Part shown: piece by piece, positions 55,985 through 63,517 of the stretch
How the letters are laid out: each line of letters begins with the position of its first letter
How positions within the stretch are numbered: the stretch's first letter is position 1
Source: an uncultured Mesonia sp.
GTDB taxonomy: Bacteria > Bacteroidota > Bacteroidia > Flavobacteriales > Flavobacteriaceae
Assembly (NCBI GenBank): GCA_947494545.1
Contig: CANLVH010000004.1
Location: forward strand, 62,001-126,000
Direction: 5' to 3'
DNA length: 64,000 bases
The notes under the pieces: model-generated
The model's input: the letters and a program-made list of their open reading frames with translations, nothing else
Told to the model about the DNA's origin: nothing
The model's database searches: none
Position numbers and translations under genes: made by a program

Positions 55985-57185
55985 AAAAGATAAATTTACA
56001 GCAGAAGACGATGAGCTATTAGCAGCTTTAGGTGTAGAAGTAGAAGAAAAAAAGAAAACTACATTTACAGCTTTAGAAGAGCGCGTTATTGCAGGTTTTG
56101 AAGAAATTCAAAAATTTGTAGAGGAGCAAAAACGACTGCCACTTCACGGCGAGGCAAATGATATTTTTGAAAGATTATATGCAGTTAGATTAGAAAAAAT
56201 TAAAGAGAGGCAAGAGTTTGTAGATTTACTCAAAGAGTTTGATTATCATAACATATTATCTGGTGTAATAAACAATACAGTTGATATTGATGATAATATT
56301 AATGATGATGAATTATTAAACCTATTAGGTGTCGAGGATGAAGAAAATTCAATAACAAATCTTAAACACGTTAAATCAAGAGCAGAAAAAAGAGCTGCAG
56401 AAGAATTTGCGAATAGAACTACTTGTGAAGATTTCGAGAAATTTAAACCGTTATTTGAAAAGACGAAAAAAGAAATAGAAAATGGTTTTAGAGAAACTGT
56501 ACGATTTAGAAAAGATTCAGGGTTTACAAAAACATTAATTCAAGAAAAGCTTTTTGTAATTATCAGAGGGCAAATGGCTTACATCGCAGAAAAAGGAGAA
56601 ATATTTAAAGCACCAAATGGAGAGGAAGATGCGCGTTTAAGAGTTATTTATGATAATGGTACAGAGAATAATTTGTTACAACGTTCACTTATTAGAGCAA
56701 TGTATAAAGATGAAACAAGTCGTTTTGTAACTTCCCCAGATTCGGGGCCATTATTTTCTGGTGAGTTAGATAATGATGATTTAGAAAGCGGGACTATTTA
56801 TGTGCTCAGATCAAACTCAAAAAACCCTGTAATCATTGAGAACAGAGAAATTTTTCATAAGATCGGTGTAACTGGGAATGATATTAAAAAGCGAATACAA
56901 AATGCAAAGAATGATCCTACTTTTTTAATGGCTGATGTCGAAGTAGTGGCAACCTATAAACTGGCTAATATTAAGCGACATAAATTGGAAAACTTGATAC
57001 AGTCATTCTTTAAGAATACCAAGCTTGATTTTGGTATAAAAGACCGCTTTGGGAAACCCGTTAACCCCAAAGAGTGGTTTTTAGTTCCAATATTTATAAT
57101 TGATGAAGTTGTAGAAAAAATAAAAGATGGAACAATTGAAGATTATTATTATGATGTTAAATCAGCTAGTTTAAAAAGGTATTGA
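55977..57185 (+). CDS. GIY-YIG nuclease-family protein (T5orf172/MUG113 type)
   Basis: 402 residues from the ATG at 55977, inside the ATGGCTAA overlap with the helicase stop; an earlier ATG at 55941 is less likely. The first 250 residues are charged and helical with two similar acidic segments (EDDELLAALGVEVEE and DDELLNLLGVEDEE). The C-terminal GIY-YIG domain (about 270-385) shows the strand TIYVLRSNS, HKIGVTGNDIKKRI with the conserved Arg, and LENLIQSFF with the metal-binding Glu. It is the most likely DNA-cleaving subunit of this cassette, replacing the nuclease missing from the MmeI-like protein. Confidence 0.85.
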   Translation: MAKKDKFTAEDDELLAALGVEVEEKKKTTFTALEERVIAGFEEIQKFVEEQKRLPLHGEANDIFERLYAVRLEKIKERQEFVDLLKEFDYHNILSGVINNTVDIDDNINDDELLNLLGVEDEENSITNLKHVKSRAEKRAAEEFANRTTCEDFEKFKPLFEKTKKEIENGFRETVRFRKDSGFTKTLIQEKLFVIIRGQMAYIAEKGEIFKAPNGEEDARLRVIYDNGTENNLLQRSLIRAMYKDETSRFVTSPDSGPLFSGELDNDDLESGTIYVLRSNSKNPVIIENREIFHKIGVTGNDIKKRIQNAKNDPTFLMADVEVVATYKLANIKRHKLENLIQSFFKNTKLDFGIKDRFGKPVNPKEWFLVPIFIIDEVVEKIKDGTIEDYYYDVKSASLKRY

Positions 57186-57210
57186 GAATTATTAAGATAT
57201 AGCACAACGC

Positions 57211-58038
57211 TTGATTTTAGAGAGTATACATACAAATTCAATACTAAGAGAGTTACGTACCGAAGGACATAGTCCTTTATTGATATTAGGTAGTGATTAT
57301 GAAATGTATGTAGCAAAAAACGACAAAGGTAAAGAGCCTCCATTTGCTCTAATAAGTGAATGTTTAGCTGCATATTGTTTAAATCATTGGGAAGTTGCAA
57401 CACCAACAGTAAAATTAATTAACGTTGCCAAGGAGTTAATAACAATACAAAATAATCTATCTATTAATCACAAACCTTATTATTATGATATGCTTTGTTT
57501 TGGCTCAAAATTTGTTAAAAATTCTATCGATGTAAATGCCCTATTTGTCACAGACAAAAAGAAAGCATATAATAAAATACTCAATCCATTAGATGTTTTT
57601 CATATAACATTATTTGATACTTGGGTAGAAAATGACGACAGAAAGCCAACTAATTATAATCTCATTTTAGAACCAAATGTTAATAAGTTTAGAGTCTTGC
57701 CAATAGATAATGCATTTATTTTTAGCACAATGTCTTACCAAGACTTAAACCCAGAAAATGGGGTTGGTGTTAGTGTAAACGACCATTTGTTAGTCTCAGA
57801 ATTAGGTAGCCTAATAAAGAAGAATACAGTCGTAGATGATGATTTTATCAACAATGAAAAAGATTATTTCTATCTTTGCCTTGAACGATGCGAAAAAGGT
57901 TTTGATAGTTTTATGAATCAAGTAGCTGGTTTTTATACCATTAATGAAGATAAGATTGCGAACTTAAAATCGTTTCTATTCAACGAAGAAAGGAATACTA
58001 AAGTCTTTGATGAATACGTTTATAGATTAAAGCAATGA
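57211..58038 (+). CDS. HipA-like kinase
   Basis: 275 residues from a TTG start at 57211; an in-frame stop lies just upstream and no ATG is available. HipA_2-type fold with kinase residues apparently intact: YVAKND with the ATP Lys near 36, Glu near 50 in ALISECLA, catalytic loop FDTWVENDDRKPTNYN (135-150) and metal-binding Asp in LPIDNAF (166). HipA kinases phosphorylate translation or other factors and act as toxins or regulators. No HipB-type partner adjoins it. It follows the GIY-YIG gene by 25 bases and overlaps a small ORF by ATGA. Confidence 0.78.
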   Translation: MILESIHTNSILRELRTEGHSPLLILGSDYEMYVAKNDKGKEPPFALISECLAAYCLNHWEVATPTVKLINVAKELITIQNNLSINHKPYYYDMLCFGSKFVKNSIDVNALFVTDKKKAYNKILNPLDVFHITLFDTWVENDDRKPTNYNLILEPNVNKFRVLPIDNAFIFSTMSYQDLNPENGVGVSVNDHLLVSELGSLIKKNTVVDDDFINNEKDYFYLCLERCEKGFDSFMNQVAGFYTINEDKIANLKSFLFNEERNTKVFDEYVYRLKQ

Positions 58039-58127
58039 ATATTAATGATAGAGTTTTAATCAAAAATGTAAAAGGTTTTGTTAATGTTACAATTCGTCTT
58101 TTAAGTTCAATAGCAAACAACAAATGA
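58035..58127 (+). CDS. 30-codon small ORF coupled to both neighbours
   Basis: An ATG at 58035 overlaps the kinase stop (ATGA), and the stop at 58125-58127 overlaps the ATG of the next gene (ATGA again). The peptide starts MNINDRVLIKNVKGFVNVTI and ends SSIANNK: basic, with a short amphipathic or hydrophobic middle. No family is recognised. The double overlap fills the 85-base gap exactly, which suggests it is translated as a coupling leader or a small partner protein. It could still be chance. Confidence 0.5.
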   Translation: MNINDRVLIKNVKGFVNVTIRLLSSIANNK

Positions 58128-58981
58128 AAAGTTTTTATTCCATATTAAAGTTGTCACCCAACATTGCAACAGAAGATTCTGTAGCAATAGGTATGCTTTT
58201 GTTCGATGGTGAAAAGTTTCGTTACTTTTTTTCCGATAAGAAAAAGAGATTAGCTAATAAGCTACTGGATGATAAGAGTGTAAACGTAAACTTCATTGTC
58301 AATCAAATCATTGATAAATGTAATACCATAAATTTTGATAATGAAGAATTAAAGCTGTTTTACAAATTCGATAAACTTTCTGAAATATCTTATTTTGATT
58401 ATTTAAGTAATTATTCTAATGGTTTAATTCAGTTTTCTAACCCAAAGCCATTATACGAAGAAATGAATGATATGGCGTTTGAAAGGCTAATCAATTTCTT
58501 ATTTAATGAGTCACTTCATAAGTATCCTAAAGTAGATGATAGTTTTCATTTACAACGCTCAATGGAATTAATAGAAAGAAATCTAATTAATAGAGTTGAT
58601 AAAAGGATACATACGCATTATAAATTTAAACCAGAGAGATTTCCTTCTATCTATTTCTCTTATGAAATGGATTGTATAGGATTAAACGGTTCTTTGATTG
58701 GTGCTAAATCATTACCTTTTGATAAATCAGCGCAAAGTTTAGATAAAGATATAAGTCATTATTTTACTTTAATTTCTTCATTATCAAGTAAGTTTAATAA
58801 GTCTTTGAATGATAACAATTTCTACTTAATTTCTGAAGAACCAGAAAAAATCGGGAGTAAAGAACATAGACTTTGGGAATCTGTACGCTACAATGAATTA
58901 ATTAACGTTATTCATCCTGAAGAATCTAATAAAGTTGCTGATCAGATTTTAGAAAAAAAAGCTGCTAAATTTCTTGATTAG
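58124..58981 (+). CDS. DUF3037-like protein
   Basis: 285 residues. The opening MKSFYSILKLSPNIATEDSV then AIGMLLFDGEKFRYFFSD resembles DUF3037 proteins, which start with a short strand, a gap and an IGxxL element. DUF3037 genes often accompany HipA-like kinases; from memory the pair is recurrent, though here I infer it from position. Soluble, no catalytic motif evident. It is the last gene of the cassette; 530 bases without a gene follow. Confidence 0.65.
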   Translation: MKSFYSILKLSPNIATEDSVAIGMLLFDGEKFRYFFSDKKKRLANKLLDDKSVNVNFIVNQIIDKCNTINFDNEELKLFYKFDKLSEISYFDYLSNYSNGLIQFSNPKPLYEEMNDMAFERLINFLFNESLHKYPKVDDSFHLQRSMELIERNLINRVDKRIHTHYKFKPERFPSIYFSYEMDCIGLNGSLIGAKSLPFDKSAQSLDKDISHYFTLISSLSSKFNKSLNDNNFYLISEEPEKIGSKEHRLWESVRYNELINVIHPEESNKVADQILEKKAAKFLD

Positions 58982-59513
58982 ATAGAATAAATTTAATCAT
59001 TTAATTTTAAATACCCTTAACATGGATTCACATAGCGTGTAAAATCCCCTATGTAAAAGTTATAGCTAAATATGATATAAAATACACGTTATATAAAATT
59101 AAGAGCGTAATTACCTAAGACCATAAAACCGACTGCTGTATCATCGCTACCTAGCTTGGAAAGCACATAAATATTTTCCAATCATTTTTGAGTTATGTAA
59201 GAATATAATTAGGAGGGGGCCGGCCTATCGAAAAAAGGATTAAAAATCAAGGTGGCAGCGAAGGGAAAAAGATAAAAAGCTGTTTGACCGTAGGGAGTTC
59301 TTTTTATCTGTGGGGGAGGGCAGCGTAGTATTTTTTTATGCTTTTCTCGTCAGCCTAGACTTTTGCTTCTTTTCGGCAATGGAAAAGAAGGGGGTGATCT
59401 TTATTAAAGTTGAAAAGATTTCTCCTTTAGTCGAAATGATAATGTAAACTAAACCACTTCTCGATACAATTTCACCCTTGCTATCGCTTTGCTAAAATCA
59501 CGCTACGACCTCG
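58982..59513. other. gene-free structured stretch after the cassette
   Basis: No open frame with family character was found. The first 200 bases are AT-rich. From about 59205 the base composition changes: a GC-rich run with GGCCGGCC at 59217, then AAGGGAAAAAGATAAAAAGC, a perfect 9-bp inverted repeat GATAAAAAG/CTTTTTATC (59271-59279 and 59300-59308) and a G-rich CTGTGGGGGAGGGC. This resembles the control or transfer regions of Bacteroidetes mobile elements, but I cannot confirm that by eye. Confidence 0.4.
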
Positions 59514-59624
59514 ATTACAGTAACCGGGCCTACTGCGCTTTCAACTTCTATTGTGGTAACAGATGTTTCTTGTAACGACGCTACAGATGGAACGATAGAT
59601 GTAACGCTAACCGGCGGCACGGCT
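59514..59624 (+). pseudogene. SprB adhesin repeat fragment
   Basis: 37 codons read ITVTGPTALSTSIVVTDVSC then NDATDGTIDVTLTGGTA, the consensus of the SprB repeat found in giant gliding adhesins. There is no start upstream, and the frame continues downstream to 59774 with unrelated sequence. It is a torn piece of a much larger gene left between the cassette and the SYLF gene. Confidence 0.7.
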
Positions 59625-59763
59625 TGCACACTTTTGATTTTTTTGAATCTTATCTGTAATAACGCTTATTTTAGATTTCCTATGCCTTTAAGATTCATAT
59701 TAGCAGTAGATATTGCCCAAGTTTTATATTTTATATGTGATAATAGTGGAGGATTCTTCCGCA

Positions 59764-60023
59764 GCATAAACTAAAAAACCGGATCTTTTTTGACCCGGTT
59801 TTTTTTATCATCTGTTATAGGTGACAATTATTTATTTTGACCTATAATCAAATTCTTGACCGCCAACAGAAATACCTACCATAGCTCCGGCTTTAGGCAT
59901 AATTGCTACTCCGGCTCCATTTTCAAAAGGTATGGCTTTTCCCGCGCCTTTGTCCCAAATTACTGCAGAAGCGCTGCCGCCAAATTCAAAGTTTCCTTTT
60001 TTAAAGCTGTCCAAAGCTTGTTC
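59764..60023. repeat. right direct repeat: native 3' end of the SYLF gene and its terminator
   Basis: Partner of 45869-46114. The coding overlap is all but identical and lies in the intact gene. The pair brackets about 13.7 kb of accessory DNA. Confidence 0.9.
59777..59806 (-). terminator. terminator of the SYLF gene
   Basis: Stem AACCGGATC/GACCCGGTT (one mismatch) with T-runs on both sides. The left copy of the repeat (near 45878) retains only one arm. Confidence 0.75.
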
Positions 60024-60398
60024 GGTTTTGAAAACAATAAGCTCTCTAAAGGCTTTTCCGCCAATTTGAAAACCAATATCAATTTGTCTAAGCTCGGCAA
60101 ATCCTACTATTTGGTTATTTTCGTATACTACGCCGTTTCCTGCTGCCCCGCCAAGTACCCAGGCTCCTTTTCCTACATTAGGAAAAATAACATATCCTGC
60201 TGCGTCAGACAGCAAATTTTCTAATTCTGAATTAGCATTTTTAAAGGCAGTCAAAGCATCATCCGCATCAGACTTAATCACTTCTCGTTTCTCCATATCC
60301 ATTACTCTATCTTGGTCCTGTGCTGTAACCTGCCCGGAGACAAAGAGCAACATTACCACGATGATAGCGCTGTACATTTTGTAAGAAATTCGTTTCAT
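59832..60398 (-). CDS. SYLF/YSC84-domain lipid-binding protein
   Basis: 188 residues. Signal peptide (MKRISYKMYSAIIVVMLLFV then SGQVTAQ) followed by one SYLF domain: LLSDAAGYVIFPNVGKGAWV, GGAAGNGVVYENN, GFQIGGKAFRELIVF and the terminal block GGSASAVIWDKGAGKAI. The family binds phospholipids; bacterial members are secreted and probably act in the periplasm or at the outer membrane. Its 3' third is the target of the island duplication, but the gene itself is complete. A 5' spacer of about 260 bases (60399-60659) has no gene. Confidence 0.88.
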   Translation of the reverse strand: MKRISYKMYSAIIVVMLLFVSGQVTAQDQDRVMDMEKREVIKSDADDALTAFKNANSELENLLSDAAGYVIFPNVGKGAWVLGGAAGNGVVYENNQIVGFAELRQIDIGFQIGGKAFRELIVFKTEQALDSFKKGNFEFGGSASAVIWDKGAGKAIPFENGAGVAIMPKAGAMVGISVGGQEFDYRSK

Positions 60399-60659
60399 AA
60401 CAATATATTTTTTTAGGTTGTAGTTCTAAATTACACATTAAGTGGTGTTTAGAGTGTTAATGTCTCGTTATTTTACGAAACCTTAAGGTTTAGTGTTTAG
60501 TTATGCAGTTTTTCAAAAAAAAGTCTGGTGAGTTTGGAAATTGGTAAAGGAGTAAAGACTATCTTTTATAGATGTGAGCAATACCAATACTCGCGGAAAT
60601 AAAATCGTATTTGAGTGAAAATAGTATTAAGCAATAAGCTCTTAAACCTTTTTTCGTGG

Positions 60660-61511
60660 TTATTTATTCATTTTTCTGGCAGGACGCAAAAAATCAAACT
60701 CATCGGTTTTAATAACGTAGCCAAGCCGTATCCTGCTGGTAAACTGTTTGTAATTTATTAAACTTTCTGCGTGTCCGGCAAACCACTCTAACATAAAATA
60801 TTGGTTAGCGCTGTTAAACGGATTGTAAAATAACCTAGAACGCAAAGCTCCTTGCCAGTTCCACTCCAGGCCTTTTCTTGCCATTATTTCTAAACTTAGC
60901 TTTCGCGGAAGGAGCTCGCGTATATAAGTAATTTCGGCCAAGCCTATGAAATCTAGCAGATCTGGGTTGCCATCTTTATATATAAATGGAAACCAAGCTT
61001 TGGCTTTTAAAATGCTTTTAGAGTTTAAAGCAGTGGCATATTGCAGATGTAAATTATTCCAACTTCTAGAGAAAATACTGTCTCGCCCGTTAGATTCATG
61101 TTCAAACATTAAAGAGGCCATACCTACCATCTTGTCGTGACGGTTAAAAATTGGTTTTCCTAAACCTATAGACGGATTAAAATTTATTTCTTCAAACGGA
61201 CTAGAATTTTCGTAGATATTCCAAAAAGCTTTTTGGCTGTAAGTTACAAACAAGTAAGTATCCCAAGGTAAAGTATTACGGGTAATTAGCTGCTTAAAAC
61301 TAATTTGATATTTTACATCTGCCGTGGTTTTATCAATACGTTTGTTGGTTGGCACGCCGGTAATAAAATAGTTGTCTTTATGAATTGAGAAGCCGGGCAT
61401 ATTTTTGATATAAGCATCTACTTCTTCTCTATCTAATCTTTGGGCATTTAAAACATTACCTCCGGAAATTATTCCCAAAAAAGTAATAGATACTAAAACT
61501 AAATTTTTCAT
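60660..61511 (-). CDS. outer-membrane phospholipase A-like enzyme (OMPLA family)
   Basis: 283 residues from ATG 61511, where a signal peptide begins (MKNLVLVSITFLGIISGGNV); the longer frame to 61562 adds a non-matching stretch. The OMPLA active-site motif HESNG (catalytic His and Ser) lies near residue 150, and the family blocks YLFVTYSQKAFWNIYENSSP and FNPSIGL precede it. A 12-stranded barrel hydrolysing phospholipids in the outer leaflet is expected. It is probably monocistronic. Confidence 0.87.
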   Translation of the reverse strand: MKNLVLVSITFLGIISGGNVLNAQRLDREEVDAYIKNMPGFSIHKDNYFITGVPTNKRIDKTTADVKYQISFKQLITRNTLPWDTYLFVTYSQKAFWNIYENSSPFEEINFNPSIGLGKPIFNRHDKMVGMASLMFEHESNGRDSIFSRSWNNLHLQYATALNSKSILKAKAWFPFIYKDGNPDLLDFIGLAEITYIRELLPRKLSLEIMARKGLEWNWQGALRSRLFYNPFNSANQYFMLEWFAGHAESLINYKQFTSRIRLGYVIKTDEFDFLRPARKMNK

Positions 61512-61986
61512 ATTATAAATTAAATGATTAGTTACCGTGTCTTTTCTGCATGATGCCTGCAAATAATTAAAAGTATTTTATAAAATAAAAAAAAACAGTA
61601 ATTAAAAAAGGTTAAAGGTACTATTTCTAGAAAGAGAGTTATTATAATAGCTTACGTTTTTTATTCTCCCAATCGAGCGCCTTTTTGGTAAACGATATAA
61701 AAAACGTGATTAAAAAAATCTACTATTAGATAATAAAAAGAAATATTATCGCCATAAAAAAGAGAAACTAACTTTTTGAATAAATACAACGTCTTAGATT
61801 TTGCCAGATTGCTTTACGGATAATATAAGTCCAAGACAAAAATAGTGGTAGAAACACTTCAAATTGTAAAGAGTAAACACCACAGAACTTCTATCCAGAA
61901 CAAAAATAAACCCCTGCATTTTTTATACAGAGGTTTTGATTGATTGCTAATAGAATTGTTATCTAAATAACAGTATTTACCGTGTT
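61512..61986. other. AT-rich gap between phospholipase and arsM
   Basis: About 475 bases without a supported gene. Long A/T runs dominate. The only structure seen is the arsM terminator at 61909-61935. A TTTACGGAT near-match to the dispersed motif lies at about 61813. Confidence 0.5.
61909..61935 (-). terminator. terminator after arsM
   Basis: Stem AACCCCTG/CAGAGGTT with one mismatch around an 11-base loop; on the minus strand a T-rich tract follows. Confidence 0.65.
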
Positions 61987-62874
61987 TTAGCAACAATTTG
62001 TACTCGGAGAACAACAATCTGAACTCTCAATGTCAAAAAGATTTACTTTTTGCTTTTTATTTTTGGTACCGGGTTTTTCTGCATAAACGGTAATACTAAA
62101 AATTCCTGCTCCATCTTTATTAAAAGCTTCTACCGCTTCTTTAGAAAGGTATTTTTCAAGAATATCGTTAGGAATACTAATAGGTTTTTCTTTTTGGATT
62201 GTAATGTTCTCAAAACCATTATTTTTAATAAGCTCTAAATATTCGGTTTTTTGAATTGCTCCTGCCACGCAACCTGCGTACATTTCTGCGTCTTCTTGCA
62301 ACGCGACAGGAAGCTCGCCAACAAGAACAATGTCTGAAATGCTAAAATGACCGCCGGGTTTTAAAGTGCGTTGTATTTCTGCAATCACTTTCTGTTTATT
62401 GGGTACCAAATTTAGCACGCAGTTGCTCACAATTACATCTGCAACATTGTCGTTTACCGGCATTGCATCAATATCGCCTTCCCGAAATTCTACATTATTA
62501 TAATTCAGTTTTTCTGCGTTTTTACGCGCTTTTTCTATCATAATTGGGGTAAAATCAATTCCAATTACTTTGCCGGTATCTCCGGTTTCGTTTCTTGCTA
62601 CAAAACAATCGTTTCCCGCTCCAGAACCCAAATCTATAACCGTGTCGCCTTTTTCTATTTTTGCATATTGGGTAGGCAAACCGCAACCTAAACCTAAATC
62701 TGCTTCTTCTACATAACCATCGGTTTCAGAGTAATCGTCCATCATAATATTGTAAACTTTATTAGATGGTGTGGTGGCGCCACAACAAGAAGATGCATTT
62801 TCAGTCTTTTCTTGTTCGGCTATTTTTGCGTAGCGTTCTTTTACAATATCTTTTAATTCTTTTTCGTCTTTCAT
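61987..62874 (-). CDS. arsM: arsenite S-adenosylmethionine methyltransferase
   Basis: 295 residues. Methylates arsenite using SAM, giving methylarsenicals. The N-terminal Cys pair lies in ASSCCGATTP; SAM motif I is VIDLGSGAGNDCFVA; VSNCVLNLVPNK is the conserved ArsM block; a third conserved Cys lies in MYAGCVAGA. The C-terminus ends with extra cysteine pairs (SDCCSPSTNCC), common in ArsM. It lies 44 bases downstream of the ArsR regulator. Confidence 0.92.
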   Translation of the reverse strand: MKDEKELKDIVKERYAKIAEQEKTENASSCCGATTPSNKVYNIMMDDYSETDGYVEEADLGLGCGLPTQYAKIEKGDTVIDLGSGAGNDCFVARNETGDTGKVIGIDFTPIMIEKARKNAEKLNYNNVEFREGDIDAMPVNDNVADVIVSNCVLNLVPNKQKVIAEIQRTLKPGGHFSISDIVLVGELPVALQEDAEMYAGCVAGAIQKTEYLELIKNNGFENITIQKEKPISIPNDILEKYLSKEAVEAFNKDGAGIFSITVYAEKPGTKNKKQKVNLFDIESSDCCSPSTNCC

Positions 62875-62918
62875 AATTATAATTTAATGTTGTTTTTCAA
62901 TTCTAAATAATAATAGAA

Positions 62919-63248
62919 CTAACAGCAATCCGGTTGCGGAATCTCTTTGTCTAAAAAGCTATGCATAATTTTTTGCATTGCAGTCCATTTTTCGGGATTT
63001 ATGCAGTAGCAAACTCTTGTGCCTTCTACGCTTCCTTGTATTAAACCCAAATTTTTTAGTTCTTTAAGGTGTTGCGATATAGTAGGTTGCGCCAATTTAA
63101 TTTCGCTTACCAAATCTCCGCATACACAGGTTTTTATTTTGAACAAATGCTGCAAAATTGCTACTCTGGCCGGATGCCCAAAAGCTTTGGCAAATAAAGC
63201 AATCTCATTTTGTTGCTTTGTAAAAATTGTGGTTTTCGAAAGTCCCAT
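62919..63248 (-). CDS. arsR: ArsR/SmtB-family metalloregulator
   Basis: 109 residues. Winged-helix repressor with the metal-sensing ArsR motif in KTCVCGDLVSEI near residue 40 (two Cys) and the DNA-binding helix in LAQPTISQHLKELKNLGLI. The C-terminal DCC may add ligands. It likely represses its own gene and arsM in the absence of arsenite. No arsenite pump gene is in view. Confidence 0.9.
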   Translation of the reverse strand: MGLSKTTIFTKQQNEIALFAKAFGHPARVAILQHLFKIKTCVCGDLVSEIKLAQPTISQHLKELKNLGLIQGSVEGTRVCYCINPEKWTAMQKIMHSFLDKEIPQPDCC

Positions 63249-63517
63249 TTTATTACTTATTGTTATATTGCAATATTACGATTAATAATTTAAGCTGTAA
63301 ATTTTTAGTGGCTATTTTTTGTAAAAAGCATTTTTTATATGTTAACAAAAAAGCAATCTTTTTTGAAAAAGGTTAAAATTCACTTAAGCTTTCTTCATTA
63401 GCATATTCGGTTACAACCAAAACTTGATAGCCTGTTTTTATATTTGTAAATTGTAACAAAATTTTCCGTAAAGCTATATAAAATGCTTGGGTAATATAAT
63501 TAAAAGCAGGCAAAGAA

